A model generated the notes under the pieces. The model had not been told where the DNA came from. It searched no databases and saw only the letters and a list, made by a program, of their open reading frames with translations. A program made the translations under genes and the position numbers. DNA of 14,670 bases from Peptococcaceae bacterium UBA7702 (GTDB lineage: Bacteria > Bacillota > Dehalobacteriia > UBA7702), in contig DLGE01000015.1 of NCBI GenBank assembly GCA_002482535.1, positions 1 through 14,670 of the forward strand, read 5' to 3'. This document shows positions 7,681 through 13,808 of the stretch, piece by piece. Within the stretch, counting starts at the first letter, position 1. Each line of letters begins with the position of its first letter.

Positions 7681-8370
7681 TTATTTTTTCATATCTTCCA
7701 CGGTGCCCCGGGTCACCTCAATGAAATGACCGAAAAGCCGTTCCAGCAAGGCGATGAGAGCCGCTTCCTTTTTGGGAAATTCGCCACTGACTTTCGGCTG
7801 AATGCGGTGCACCTTTTCCTGGTCTTCAATGAAAAGAGAAGGATAGCGCCATCTGCCGCTGCCACCGCCGTGGGCGCCCTTGCCGCGGTAGAAATAGGAT
7901 TTTTTATAGACGATACGGTAGAAGGAGGAATAGGGCAATTCCCTGTTCCCAGCGTAACAGGCGCAAAACGCGGCAGGGGTCATACCCTCAAATTTTTCCG
8001 GCGCTACCAATTTTTCCAAGACCTTTTCATATTTATCCACAAAAAGGCCTTTGATCTTTTTCTTTTCCTCTTTCATCAGCGCCTCGTCAACGAGGTAAAG
8101 GATGATCCGCTTTTCGGTGATCATCATGATGCCTTCGGGATTCAGCTTAAAGCCATCGACTTCGTACATGCAGGGATAAAGGCCGAGACACTGTTCTTCG
8201 CCGTGGTGCAGATAGCCGCAATTCCAGCAAACATCCACGTCTTTGCCATTTTTTTCACCACATTTCAGGCAGATGATACTGTTCTCATCTTCGCCAGGAA
8301 AACAGCTTTCTACCTCTGTTGTTTCCTCTAACAGCTCTTCTTTTTCATGAAAACCTCGTTCTTCGTCCAT
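7681..8370 (-). CDS. Uncharacterised zinc-ribbon protein with a possible PH-like domain
   Basis: I do not recognise a named family. The protein has 229 residues, no signal peptide and no clear membrane span, so it is probably cytoplasmic. The first 30 residues are acidic. Four cysteines as CxxC-x10-CxxC (C34, C37, C48, C51; CLKCG and CWNCG) form a zinc ribbon. Further on, 'EGIMMITEKRIILY' (79-92) and the later 'LPYSSFYRIVYKK' (145-157) resemble the strand pattern of bacterial PH/GRAM-like domains, in which a short 'T..RI..Y' strand pair is followed by 'ip.ssi..v'. That reading rests on pattern only. A histidine/glycine-rich loop (about 161-172) interrupts this part. The start has AAAGGA 7 bases upstream. 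The gene lies 89 bases after manA with no clear terminator, so it may be co-transcribed; a weak local promoter (TTGTCG-N17-GATGAT) is also possible. Confidence 0.85.
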   Translation of the reverse strand: MDEERGFHEKEELLEETTEVESCFPGEDENSIICLKCGEKNGKDVDVCWNCGYLHHGEEQCLGLYPCMYEVDGFKLNPEGIMMITEKRIILYLVDEALMKEEKKKIKGLFVDKYEKVLEKLVAPEKFEGMTPAAFCACYAGNRELPYSSFYRIVYKKSYFYRGKGAHGGGSGRWRYPSLFIEDQEKVHRIQPKVSGEFPKKEAALIALLERLFGHFIEVTRGTVEDMKK

Positions 8371-8459
8371 TGCTACTTCCTTTCACCGCTCACTGCGTAT
8401 CATCGGATATATAATAAAATACGACAATGATCCCCTTTTTCCTGCCCGCGGCAAAAAAA

Positions 8460-9350
8460 TCAGCCTTTGGCGGCAATGTGCAGCGCCTCACCTTGACCGA
8501 ATAAAGTAAAGCGGCTGTTTTGGGGAATAAAGAAACAATCTCCGGCAGCGTAATCCCATTGACAGCCGGTGGCTGAAAAGCGGCCGCAACCGGACAAAAA
8601 CAACACCGCGGCGTCTTCCCGGGCGGCGCAGCAAACGTCCCCCAAAAAGCAACAGTGGTCAATGACAAAGGGAAATCCCTCTTCCTTTTCAAAAAGCGGG
8701 CCGTTTTCTAAAATCGTTTTCACCGGTGTTGTCCCCTTCAGCTTGAGCACAGCGAGGGCTTGCTCCAACTGGGTGGCTCTGCCCCGGCCGTAATCGTACA
8801 GGCGATATGTCACATCGGCGTTTTGCTGTACCTCGTAAAGGGAGACACCGCCGCCGATGGCGTGGACCGTACCGGCAGGCACGAAGATCACCTCGCCGCC
8901 GGAAACGGAAATCCGGTTCAGCAGCGATAAAACGGTGCCGTCGGCACAGCGGCGCACAATATCAAGGACGGAAACATCCTCCCGAAAACCGACGAACACA
9001 GCGGCGTCCTCCCGGCAACGGTCGATGATCCAGAGCTCGTGCTTACCCCTGCCCCCCACCTTTTGTGCGGCAGCGTCACCGGGATGCACCTGCACCGATA
9101 AGGGTTCCGCCGCGTCGATGGCTTTGATCAATAGGGGGAATTTTTCAGGATCTCTGTGGCTTTGTTCTAAATAAGTAAAAAAGGAACTTCCCTCTTGGGT
9201 GCTGGAGGCTTGGCCCTGAACAGCGGAAAGCAGGTAGGCTTCACCGATTTTAGCACTGCCGTAACGGTTTCCCAGCCTCTTCCCGGCCCAGACGGTTTCC
9301 TTTAAATATGGCTTACATTTGACCGGTTGATCAATGATATCTTTTTTCAC
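8460..9350 (-). CDS. manA: Mannose-6-phosphate isomerase, class I
   Basis: A zinc enzyme that interconverts mannose 6-phosphate and fructose 6-phosphate, feeding mannose into glycolysis or supplying mannose phosphate for envelope sugars. It has 296 residues from the GTG at 9350, close to the short Bacillus-type enzyme (about 315). Visible family motifs: 'LSVQVHP' (84-90) with zinc ligands Q87 and H89, 'GKHELW' (102-107) with ligand E105, 'VPAGTVHAIGGG' (157-168) with ligand H163, and 'QQNADVTYRLYDYGR' (175-189) with the catalytic arginine at R183. The frame is open to an ATG at 9410, but a TATAAT box lies between that codon and the GTG, and AAGGGG is 5 bases before the GTG, so the GTG start is preferred. 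It is divergent from the phosphoesterase gene. Nothing nearby tells whether it serves catabolism or polysaccharide synthesis. Confidence 0.92.
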   Translation of the reverse strand: MKKDIIDQPVKCKPYLKETVWAGKRLGNRYGSAKIGEAYLLSAVQGQASSTQEGSSFFTYLEQSHRDPEKFPLLIKAIDAAEPLSVQVHPGDAAAQKVGGRGKHELWIIDRCREDAAVFVGFREDVSVLDIVRRCADGTVLSLLNRISVSGGEVIFVPAGTVHAIGGGVSLYEVQQNADVTYRLYDYGRGRATQLEQALAVLKLKGTTPVKTILENGPLFEKEEGFPFVIDHCCFLGDVCCAAREDAAVLFLSGCGRFSATGCQWDYAAGDCFFIPQNSRFTLFGQGEALHIAAKG

Positions 9351-9380
9351 GTAATCCCCTTCTTTGCATACGGTTACTGT

Positions 9381-9386
9381 ATTATA
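9381..9386 (-). promoter_or_regulatory. Candidate -10 box of the manA promoter
   Basis: A perfect TATAAT on the - strand lies about 30 bases before the GTG start. No good -35 is found at 16-18 bases; TTGTGC occurs at 20. Activity may need an activator or the spacing may be loose. Confidence 0.4.
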
Positions 9387-9429
9387 TGCGGCGAACAAGT
9401 TTCCGCGCACAAAAGAAAGGTCGAAAGAT

Positions 9430-9471
9430 CCGCCATTGCCCCGGGAAAGCGCGGCGCTTCACCTATGGCGG
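9430..9471. repeat. Inverted repeat between the divergent manA and phosphoesterase promoters
   Basis: CCGCCAT (9430-9436) is mirrored by ATGGCGG (9465-9471), and inside it AAGCG/CGCTT (9447-9451 with 9455-9459) forms a second short stem. It lies between the two -10 boxes. It could be an operator acting on both genes or a chance structure; no regulator is identified. Confidence 0.35.
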
Positions 9472-9485
9472 AAGGTTATCTGATA

Positions 9486-9494
9486 TGATATAAT
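9486..9494 (+). promoter_or_regulatory. Extended -10 promoter of the phosphoesterase gene
   Basis: TGATATAAT matches the extended -10 form (TG, one base, TATAAT). The -35 region at 17 bases (TGGCGG) is poor, which an extended -10 can compensate. The start would be near 9501, leaving about 60 bases of A-rich leader before the ATG at 9564. Confidence 0.55.
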
Positions 9495-9563
9495 CACAAC
9501 AGACAGCATGACTTTCAAAAATCAAGGATCAAAGATTAACGATAAAAAATCAAAGGTAGAACG

Positions 9564-10397
9564 ATGCTCAAACCAACTCTTCTCCTACTCATCGCCATGG
9601 TCCTCCTCTGGCTTTACTGGGGGAATACGACGATCAAAACAACAAAAATCTCCGTTGCCGGTAAGGCGTTACCGTCGTCTTTCACCGGCTTCGTCATTGC
9701 CCATATCTCCGATTTGCATAACGCGGAATTTGGCAGCAATCAAAAAAACCTGTTGAAGGCTATTACCGCAGCATCTCCCGATTTGATTGCCGTAACCGGC
9801 GATCTCATCGACTCCCGCCGCACCGATATAAAAAAGGCCCTTACCTTCATTGAAGGCGCCGCAAAGATCGCCCCGGTCTATTACGTCACCGGTAACCATG
9901 AATCAAGGATCACCGCTTATTCCCAGTTTGAAGCGGCTTTGCTGGATCACGGCACAGTTATTTTAAGAAACGCCGAGGCGACGGTGAAACGGGGTGATGA
10001 CCGTATCCGCCTCTGGGGTTTGGATGACCCTACCTTCAACGAAGAACACGGAAGGATAAAAAACCGGTTCATCGCCGAAAAAGCCCTAAGAAGCCTGGCA
10101 AAGGAGGAAGACCTCTATACGGTCTTGCTGTCCCACCGTCCGGAATTATTCAATCTTTACGTGGAGTGCGGCATTGATCTCGCTCTTTGCGGCCACGCCC
10201 ATGGCGGCCAGGTACGTTTACCGTTGCTCGGCGGACTGTACGCACCGAACCAGGGCCGCTTCCCCACCTATCAAAACGGTCTTTATCAAAAAGGCCCCAC
10301 CAAGATGGTGGTCAGCCGGGGCCTGGGCAACAGCCTCGATCCCCTGCGGATCAACAACCGCCCCGAATTGATCGTCATCACCTTGGAGGCAAAATAA
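9564..10397 (+). CDS. Membrane-anchored metallophosphoesterase (YkuE/YaeI-like)
   Basis: A calcineurin-like phosphoesterase of 277 residues that should hydrolyse a phosphate ester at the outer face of the membrane. Residues about 4-20 form a single N-terminal hydrophobic segment without a clear cleavage site, so it probably acts as an anchor. All metal-binding blocks are present: SDLH (D50, H52), GDLID (D80), GNHE (N111, H112), SHRPE (H191) and GHAHGG (H211, H213). The order and spacing fit the YkuE/YaeI/LpxG-like branch. Some relatives act on lipid-linked or UDP-sugar pyrophosphates, but the substrate here cannot be told. The start has AAAGG 7 bases before the ATG. The gene stands alone on the + strand, divergent from manA and convergent with the LCP gene, and has its own promoter and terminator. 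Confidence 0.93.
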   Translation: MLKPTLLLLIAMVLLWLYWGNTTIKTTKISVAGKALPSSFTGFVIAHISDLHNAEFGSNQKNLLKAITAASPDLIAVTGDLIDSRRTDIKKALTFIEGAAKIAPVYYVTGNHESRITAYSQFEAALLDHGTVILRNAEATVKRGDDRIRLWGLDDPTFNEEHGRIKNRFIAEKALRSLAKEEDLYTVLLSHRPELFNLYVECGIDLALCGHAHGGQVRLPLLGGLYAPNQGRFPTYQNGLYQKGPTKMVVSRGLGNSLDPLRINNRPELIVITLEAK

Positions 10398-10401
10398 AAT
10401 A

Positions 10402-10445
10402 CGCCTCATTTCCGAAAATTCTCCGGAAATGAGGCGCTGCTTTTT
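10402..10445. terminator. Bidirectional terminator between phosphoesterase and LCP genes
   Basis: A perfect 13-bp stem (10402-10414 with 10424-10436, CGCCTCATTTCCG and its complement) closes a 9-base loop. On the + strand it is followed by CTGCTTTTTGTTT. On the - strand it is followed by TATTTTATTTT, so it can also end the convergent LCP gene that stops at 10477. Confidence 0.88.
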
Positions 10446-10476
10446 GTTTCAAGGGATGGGCAGGCTTTATGGAGCT

Positions 10477-11625
10477 TTATGGATTTTCCTCATAGATGAT
10501 GGAGTGCAGCCGCTCTGCCGCGGCGTCGAGATCGTAATGCCAATACCAAACGCCGTCGCTGTCGGTACCGCCGCTGAGATCGGTTTCATAATTCTCATCG
10601 GGTATCGTATTCTGCACAACGGCGAAATCCCGCACCATGAGGGGGGCAAGCCGTATGATATCCGCCGTACTCAGAGAGGTTTCCACGATGGCGGAAAACC
10701 GGCGCACGAACTTCGGATATTCCAGCTTGCTCATGCCTTTCAACGACTCAAAGATCGCGTTCAGGATTTCCTGTTGACGGCCGGCCCTGGCGTTATCTGT
10801 ATCGATCTTGCGGATGCGGGAATAACAGATGGCCTGTTGACCGTTGAGTAAAACGCTGCCGGAGGAAGTCAGATGCTCTCCGTCGGGGAACGCGTCATCC
10901 ATCAAGGCATTGATGGCGCTCATTTCTTCGTTGGTGATGGTGATCGTCACACCGCCGACGGCGTCGACAATATCCACCAATTGCTCAAAATTAACGGTGG
11001 CGTACTCCTTAATATCCAGTTTAAATACCTGATTCAGGGTTTTCACCGCCAGTTCGGGGCCGCCGTAGGCGTAGGCATGATTGATCTTCGTTTCGCCGTG
11101 GCCATCAATGGGGACTTTGGAATCCCGCAGAATGGAAGTCATCTTCACATTCCCGTGGATGAGATCCGCCGATAGAATCAGGATCGCGTCGGAACGTCCC
11201 GTGTCGGTATTATCCCTGGTATCCACGCCAAAAAAGGCGATATTCGTCACGCCGATTGCGCCCTGGTCGGTGATGCCCAAGGACGTGTCGTCTTTGGGAA
11301 AGTCCTGCGTATCCAAACTGCCCAAGAGATAAAAATAGGTGATGCCGAAAAGCACTACAAAAAGCAGGAGGATCAAGCCGATGATTTTCAGTGTTTTTTT
11401 CCCTTTTCCTCCTTTGGGAGAACGGGCCTTTTTGGGGGTGTTGCGGACTTCGCCGCCGTATACGCTGTTGTTTTGGCGGTGGTTGCCAAAAACCGAATTC
11501 TTGGCAGCAACATCCTGCAATTGCCGGCGGCGTTGCTCTTTATGAGAATGAACCGGCGGAGCGGAGGGTTTGCGGCGGCCGCCGCGGCCTTCCGGTTCCC
11601 GGTTATAATTTTCTTCTCTGTACAT
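10477..11625 (-). CDS. LytR-CpsA-Psr (LCP) family cell-wall glycopolymer transferase
   Basis: LCP enzymes attach polyprenyl-linked glycopolymers (teichoic acids, capsule or other secondary wall polymers) to peptidoglycan outside the membrane. The protein has 382 residues. Residues 1-78 are an unusually long, basic, low-complexity cytoplasmic tail rich in Arg, Lys, Gly and Asn. One membrane span follows (about 79-101), then the extracellular LCP domain. Conserved blocks: 'FFGVDTRD' (131-138), 'DTGRSDAILI' (141-150), 'SILRDS' (164-169), 'INHAYAYGG' (181-189) and the arginine-rich 'YSRIRKIDTDNARAGRQQ' (268-285), which binds the lipid pyrophosphate. AAAGG is 7 bases before the ATG. The gene is monocistronic, with a promoter just upstream and a terminator shared with the convergent phosphoesterase gene. 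The polymer substrate cannot be told; a link to the SLH-binding wall polymer is possible but speculative. Confidence 0.95.
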   Translation of the reverse strand: MYREENYNREPEGRGGRRKPSAPPVHSHKEQRRRQLQDVAAKNSVFGNHRQNNSVYGGEVRNTPKKARSPKGGKGKKTLKIIGLILLLFVVLFGITYFYLLGSLDTQDFPKDDTSLGITDQGAIGVTNIAFFGVDTRDNTDTGRSDAILILSADLIHGNVKMTSILRDSKVPIDGHGETKINHAYAYGGPELAVKTLNQVFKLDIKEYATVNFEQLVDIVDAVGGVTITITNEEMSAINALMDDAFPDGEHLTSSGSVLLNGQQAICYSRIRKIDTDNARAGRQQEILNAIFESLKGMSKLEYPKFVRRFSAIVETSLSTADIIRLAPLMVRDFAVVQNTIPDENYETDLSGGTDSDGVWYWHYDLDAAAERLHSIIYEENP

Positions 11626-11664
11626 ATTATATCCTTTTTTGGATCGAGAATTAAGAACAGAGAC

Positions 11665-11692
11665 ATTATATCACATTTCAAAAAATATGCAA
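11665..11692 (-). promoter_or_regulatory. Promoter of the LCP gene
   Basis: On the - strand, TGATATAAT (11665-11673) is an extended -10; a weak -35, TTGCAT (11687-11692), lies 16 bases from the TATAAT. The start is expected near 11658, about 33 bases before the ATG. Confidence 0.6.
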
Positions 11693-11708
11693 TATTTTAT
11701 GGTGGGGC

Positions 11709-11753
11709 AAAAAAAGGAGCCGCCTTGCTTTAAGGCGACCATAGGCGGTTCCT
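11709..11753 (-). terminator. Terminator of the DAHP synthase gene
   Basis: On the - strand AGGAACCGCCT pairs with AGGCGGCTCCT with one A-C mismatch, and is followed directly by seven T residues (complement of 11709-11715). An alternative shorter stem, CGCCTT/AAGGCG (11722-11727 with 11732-11737), can form in the same stretch. Either form lies 40-80 bases after the stop. Confidence 0.82.
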
Positions 11754-11790
11754 TTATCTTGTTTTAAGAATGTTAATGAAACTTTAATGA

Positions 11791-12813
11791 TTAGCCCTGA
11801 TCCGCCAGTTCATAAATGAGTTGCTCTGTTTTGCGCCAGCCGAGGCAGGGATCGGTGATGGATTGACCGTAAACCTTACCGCCTACACTTTGACAGCCGT
11901 CTTCCAGGTAGCTTTCCACCATCACGCCTTTGACAAGACCCTCCACATCTTTGCTGTAGCGACGGGAGTGAAGCACTTCCTTACAGATGCGAATCTGCTC
12001 AAAAGGCTCCTTGCCGGAATTACAGTGGTTGGCGTCAACGATGACGGCTTTATTGATCAGATCTCCTTCGGCGTAGAGATAAAAAAGCTGCATCAGGTCT
12101 TCGTAGTGGTAATTGGGAGACATCTTGCCATAGCGGTCCACGGAACCCCTTAAAATCGCGTGGGCCAGGGGATTGCCGTGGGAAACCACTTCCCAGCCGC
12201 GATAGATGAACATATGGGCGGTTTGCGCCGCTGTTACGGCGTTGATCATGATGTTGAGATCACCGCTGGTGGGATTTTTCATGCCCACGGGAATGGACAG
12301 ACCGCTGGCCGTTAAACGGTGCTGTTGATTTTCCACAGAACGGGCGCCCACCGCCAAGTAGGAAATCAAATCGGATAGATAGCGATAGTCTTCCGGATAG
12401 AGCATTTCATCAGCGCTGGTTAAGCCGGTTTCCTCGATGACCTTTAGGTGCATTTTGCGGATGGAAACAAGCCCCTCCAACATATCCGGTTCTTTGCTGG
12501 GATCGGGCTGATGGGCCATGCCCTTATATCCTTTGCCGGTGGTACGGGGTTTGTTACAATAGATTCTGGGAATGATCAGAAGCTTATCCTGCACTTCCTC
12601 CGCCAGTTTGGCCAAACGGTGAACATAATCCATGACCGCGTCTTCCCGATCGGCGGAACAGGGACCGACAATCAGCAAAAGACGGTCGCTTTCCCCTTTT
12701 AAAATAGCGGCGATTTCCTTATCCCGTTTTTCTTTGAGGTTGGCGCAATCTTCGGAAATGGGATACTTCGCTTTGACTGCCATGGGAATCGGTAATTTTC
12801 TCAAAAAATCCAT
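11791..12813 (-). CDS. 3-deoxy-7-phosphoheptulonate (DAHP) synthase, class I alpha
   Basis: Catalyses the first step of the shikimate pathway: phosphoenolpyruvate plus erythrose 4-phosphate give DAHP. The 340-residue length and motif order fit the AroF/AroG/AroH class I alpha family. Visible residues: LLIVGPCSA with metal ligand C52, KPRTT (88-92), SVENQQHR (159-166), GMKNPTSGD (177-185), VSHGN (210-214), DANHCNSGK (260-268) with ligand H263, GVMVESYLEDG with E300, and ITDPCLGW with D321. Several blocks differ from the enteric versions (for example DANHCNS where E. coli enzymes have DFSHANS), so feedback sensitivity cannot be predicted. The ATG at 12813 is kept because it gives a normal N-terminus, though its ribosome site (AAAGAAGTGA) is weak. 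It is a single gene with its own promoter and terminator and no aromatic-pathway gene beside it. Confidence 0.94.
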   Translation of the reverse strand: MDFLRKLPIPMAVKAKYPISEDCANLKEKRDKEIAAILKGESDRLLLIVGPCSADREDAVMDYVHRLAKLAEEVQDKLLIIPRIYCNKPRTTGKGYKGMAHQPDPSKEPDMLEGLVSIRKMHLKVIEETGLTSADEMLYPEDYRYLSDLISYLAVGARSVENQQHRLTASGLSIPVGMKNPTSGDLNIMINAVTAAQTAHMFIYRGWEVVSHGNPLAHAILRGSVDRYGKMSPNYHYEDLMQLFYLYAEGDLINKAVIVDANHCNSGKEPFEQIRICKEVLHSRRYSKDVEGLVKGVMVESYLEDGCQSVGGKVYGQSITDPCLGWRKTEQLIYELADQG

Positions 12814-12886
12814 ATCATATCACTTCTTTACACTTTTATGTTTTCCGGGTAGCATACATAAAATATCATAACATCATAATATATCT

Positions 12887-12915
12887 ATTATAATACAAAA
12901 AGAGACAAAGCGCAA
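12887..12915 (-). promoter_or_regulatory. Promoter of the DAHP synthase gene, overlapping the spoVT terminator
   Basis: On the - strand TATAAT (12887-12892) lies 17 bases from TTGCGC (12910-12915). The -35 hexamer falls in the tip of the spoVT terminator hairpin. The start would be near 12880, giving a leader of about 67 bases. The leader contains TTATGAT twice, 8 bases apart, a possible binding site. It is too short for a T-box. Confidence 0.55.
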
Positions 12916-12927
12916 GCGCTTTGTCTC
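12897..12927 (-). terminator. Terminator of spoVT
   Basis: GAGACAAAGCGC (12902-12913) is perfectly complementary to GCGCTTTGTCTC (12916-12927), giving an 11-bp stem with a 4-base loop. Five T residues follow on the - strand. A classic strong intrinsic terminator about 70 bases after the spoVT stop. The stretch 12928-12995 holds nothing else that I can identify. Confidence 0.92.
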
Positions 12928-12995
12928 AGACTGTAGACTAAATACGCGTCAGCGAATCTTGGACTACAGGATGACGGTGATAAAAGACTCTCCGT

Positions 12996-13559
12996 TTATT
13001 GTTCCAGTTGCTTGGCAAGGAACCCCGCGGCGGTTTCCGCAAGTTTTTGCTCCAGATCGCCCATAACGACGCCTTTTTCTTTGGAACAGATCAGCACCGC
13101 GCCGATGACATCGCCGCCGGGAATGACCGGGGCGATGCAGAAGCATTCCATATCATTCTCTTCTTCACTGTCCAAAATGGAAAAGGCCTTTTTGTTCACT
13201 TCTTCATGGATGCGGTTGACCACCAGGGTGCGTCGGTCCTCCATGACTTTTTCAACAATGGAACCGATCCGTTGGTGCAGGAATTCCTTTTTCGAGCCGC
13301 CACTGACGGCGATCACTTCATCCCTGTCGGCAATCAGCACGGTGGTATGGATGGAATTACTCAGCGCGTCGGCGTATTCTCTGGCAAAGTCCGAAAGGGA
13401 GGTAATGGGAGAGTATTTTTTCAGAATGACCTCACCTTCCCTATCAACGTATATTTCCAGGGGGTCGCCTTCTTTAATCCGCATGGTGCGGCGAATCTCT
13501 TTGGGAATAACAACGCGGCCGAGATCATCGATGCGTCTCACGATTCCTGTGGCTTTCAT
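12996..13559 (-). CDS. spoVT: Stage V sporulation protein T, AbrB-type forespore regulator
   Basis: A DNA-binding regulator of late forespore genes, spore coat/cortex maturation and germination in endospore formers. The 187 residues have two parts. Residues about 1-50 are the swapped-hairpin AbrB domain with the hallmark 'TGIVRRIDDLGRVVIPKEIR' (4-23) and 'GDPLEIYVD' (31-39). Residues about 55-185 form the GAF-like domain found in SpoVT but not AbrB ('VLIADRDEVIAVSGG', 'ECFCIAPVIPGGDVIGAVLI'). Length and both domains match Bacillus SpoVT, so this is not simple AbrB. AGGAGG lies 7 bases before the ATG. A forespore-type promoter candidate lies at 13593-13621. Its usual neighbours in Bacillus (mfd, spoVB-like genes) are absent; DAHP synthase is downstream and an unknown lipoprotein is divergent. 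It is the best evidence that the host forms spores. Confidence 0.95.
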   Translation of the reverse strand: MKATGIVRRIDDLGRVVIPKEIRRTMRIKEGDPLEIYVDREGEVILKKYSPITSLSDFAREYADALSNSIHTTVLIADRDEVIAVSGGSKKEFLHQRIGSIVEKVMEDRRTLVVNRIHEEVNKKAFSILDSEEENDMECFCIAPVIPGGDVIGAVLICSKEKGVVMGDLEQKLAETAAGFLAKQLEQ

Positions 13560-13592
13560 ATTTTATCCTCCTAAAGGTCGTTTTCCTTTTTC

Positions 13593-13621
13593 TATTTTTA
13601 CCTTAAAAAGAAAATTTATAC
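13593..13621 (-). promoter_or_regulatory. Candidate forespore (sigma-F/sigma-G type) promoter of spoVT
   Basis: On the - strand GTATA (13617-13621) is followed after 14 bases by GGTAAAAATA (13593-13602). These match the sigma-F boxes (GYWTA and GGNNANNHTW) but the spacer is one base short of the usual 15. Read as sigma-G, GTATA fits GHATR and, 17 bases on, AAAAATA matches CATWHTA at five of seven positions. No good sigma-A promoter is seen here. The predicted start leaves about 27 bases before the ATG, which just fits the ribosome site. Confidence 0.45.
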
Positions 13622-13733
13622 TTTTTCCCGCCCCCTTTTGCGGGCTGGCAAAGTAAAAATGCTGAAATCATCATTCCAAACCATTTTAATAGAAAATCAA
13701 GAATTTAAATATAACTATATATCAACTATTATA

Positions 13734-13762
13734 TTGACAAAGAAAAGGCAATCTGATAGTGT
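13734..13762 (+). promoter_or_regulatory. Promoter of the lipoprotein gene
   Basis: A perfect TTGACA (13734-13739) is followed 17 bases later by TAGTGT (13757-13762), a poor -10. About 50 bases of A/T-rich DNA precede it and could act as an UP element. The start near 13769 leaves about 40 bases to the ATG at 13809. Confidence 0.5.
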
Positions 13763-13808
13763 AATGATATATACAAATGGTCATATCCAAAGAAGAGGAG
13801 TGATCTCC

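Noticed and set aside
7726..8331. Long open frame on the + strand across the zinc-ribbon gene
   Set aside because: The - strand frame has a ribosome site, CxxC pairs and a terminator. The + frame has none of these.
8371..8459. Terminator between manA and the zinc-ribbon gene
   Set aside because: TGCC/GGCA is only 4 bp and the T-run precedes rather than follows it on the - strand; co-transcription therefore remains possible.
8390..8692. Short - strand frame overlapping the end of manA
   Set aside because: It runs out of frame through conserved manA sequence and its product looks like a frame-shifted translation.
9520..9912. Twelve-base repeat AATCAAGGATCA at 9520 and 9901
   Set aside because: One copy is in the leader and the other in conserved coding sequence beside GNHE; no further copies or symmetry, so chance is the simplest explanation.
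12814..12886. T-box or tryptophan-type attenuator before DAHP synthase
   Set aside because: The leader is about 67 bases with no specifier stem, T-box core or leader peptide rich in aromatic codons.
12999..13574. Long open frame on the + strand across spoVT
   Set aside because: It is antisense to a clear spoVT gene, has no recognisable protein signature, and is explained by codon bias of the real gene.
13627..13644. CCCGC/GCGGG hairpin as a terminator upstream of the lipoprotein
   Set aside because: Only 5 bp, no T-run follows it on either strand, and no gene ends next to it.
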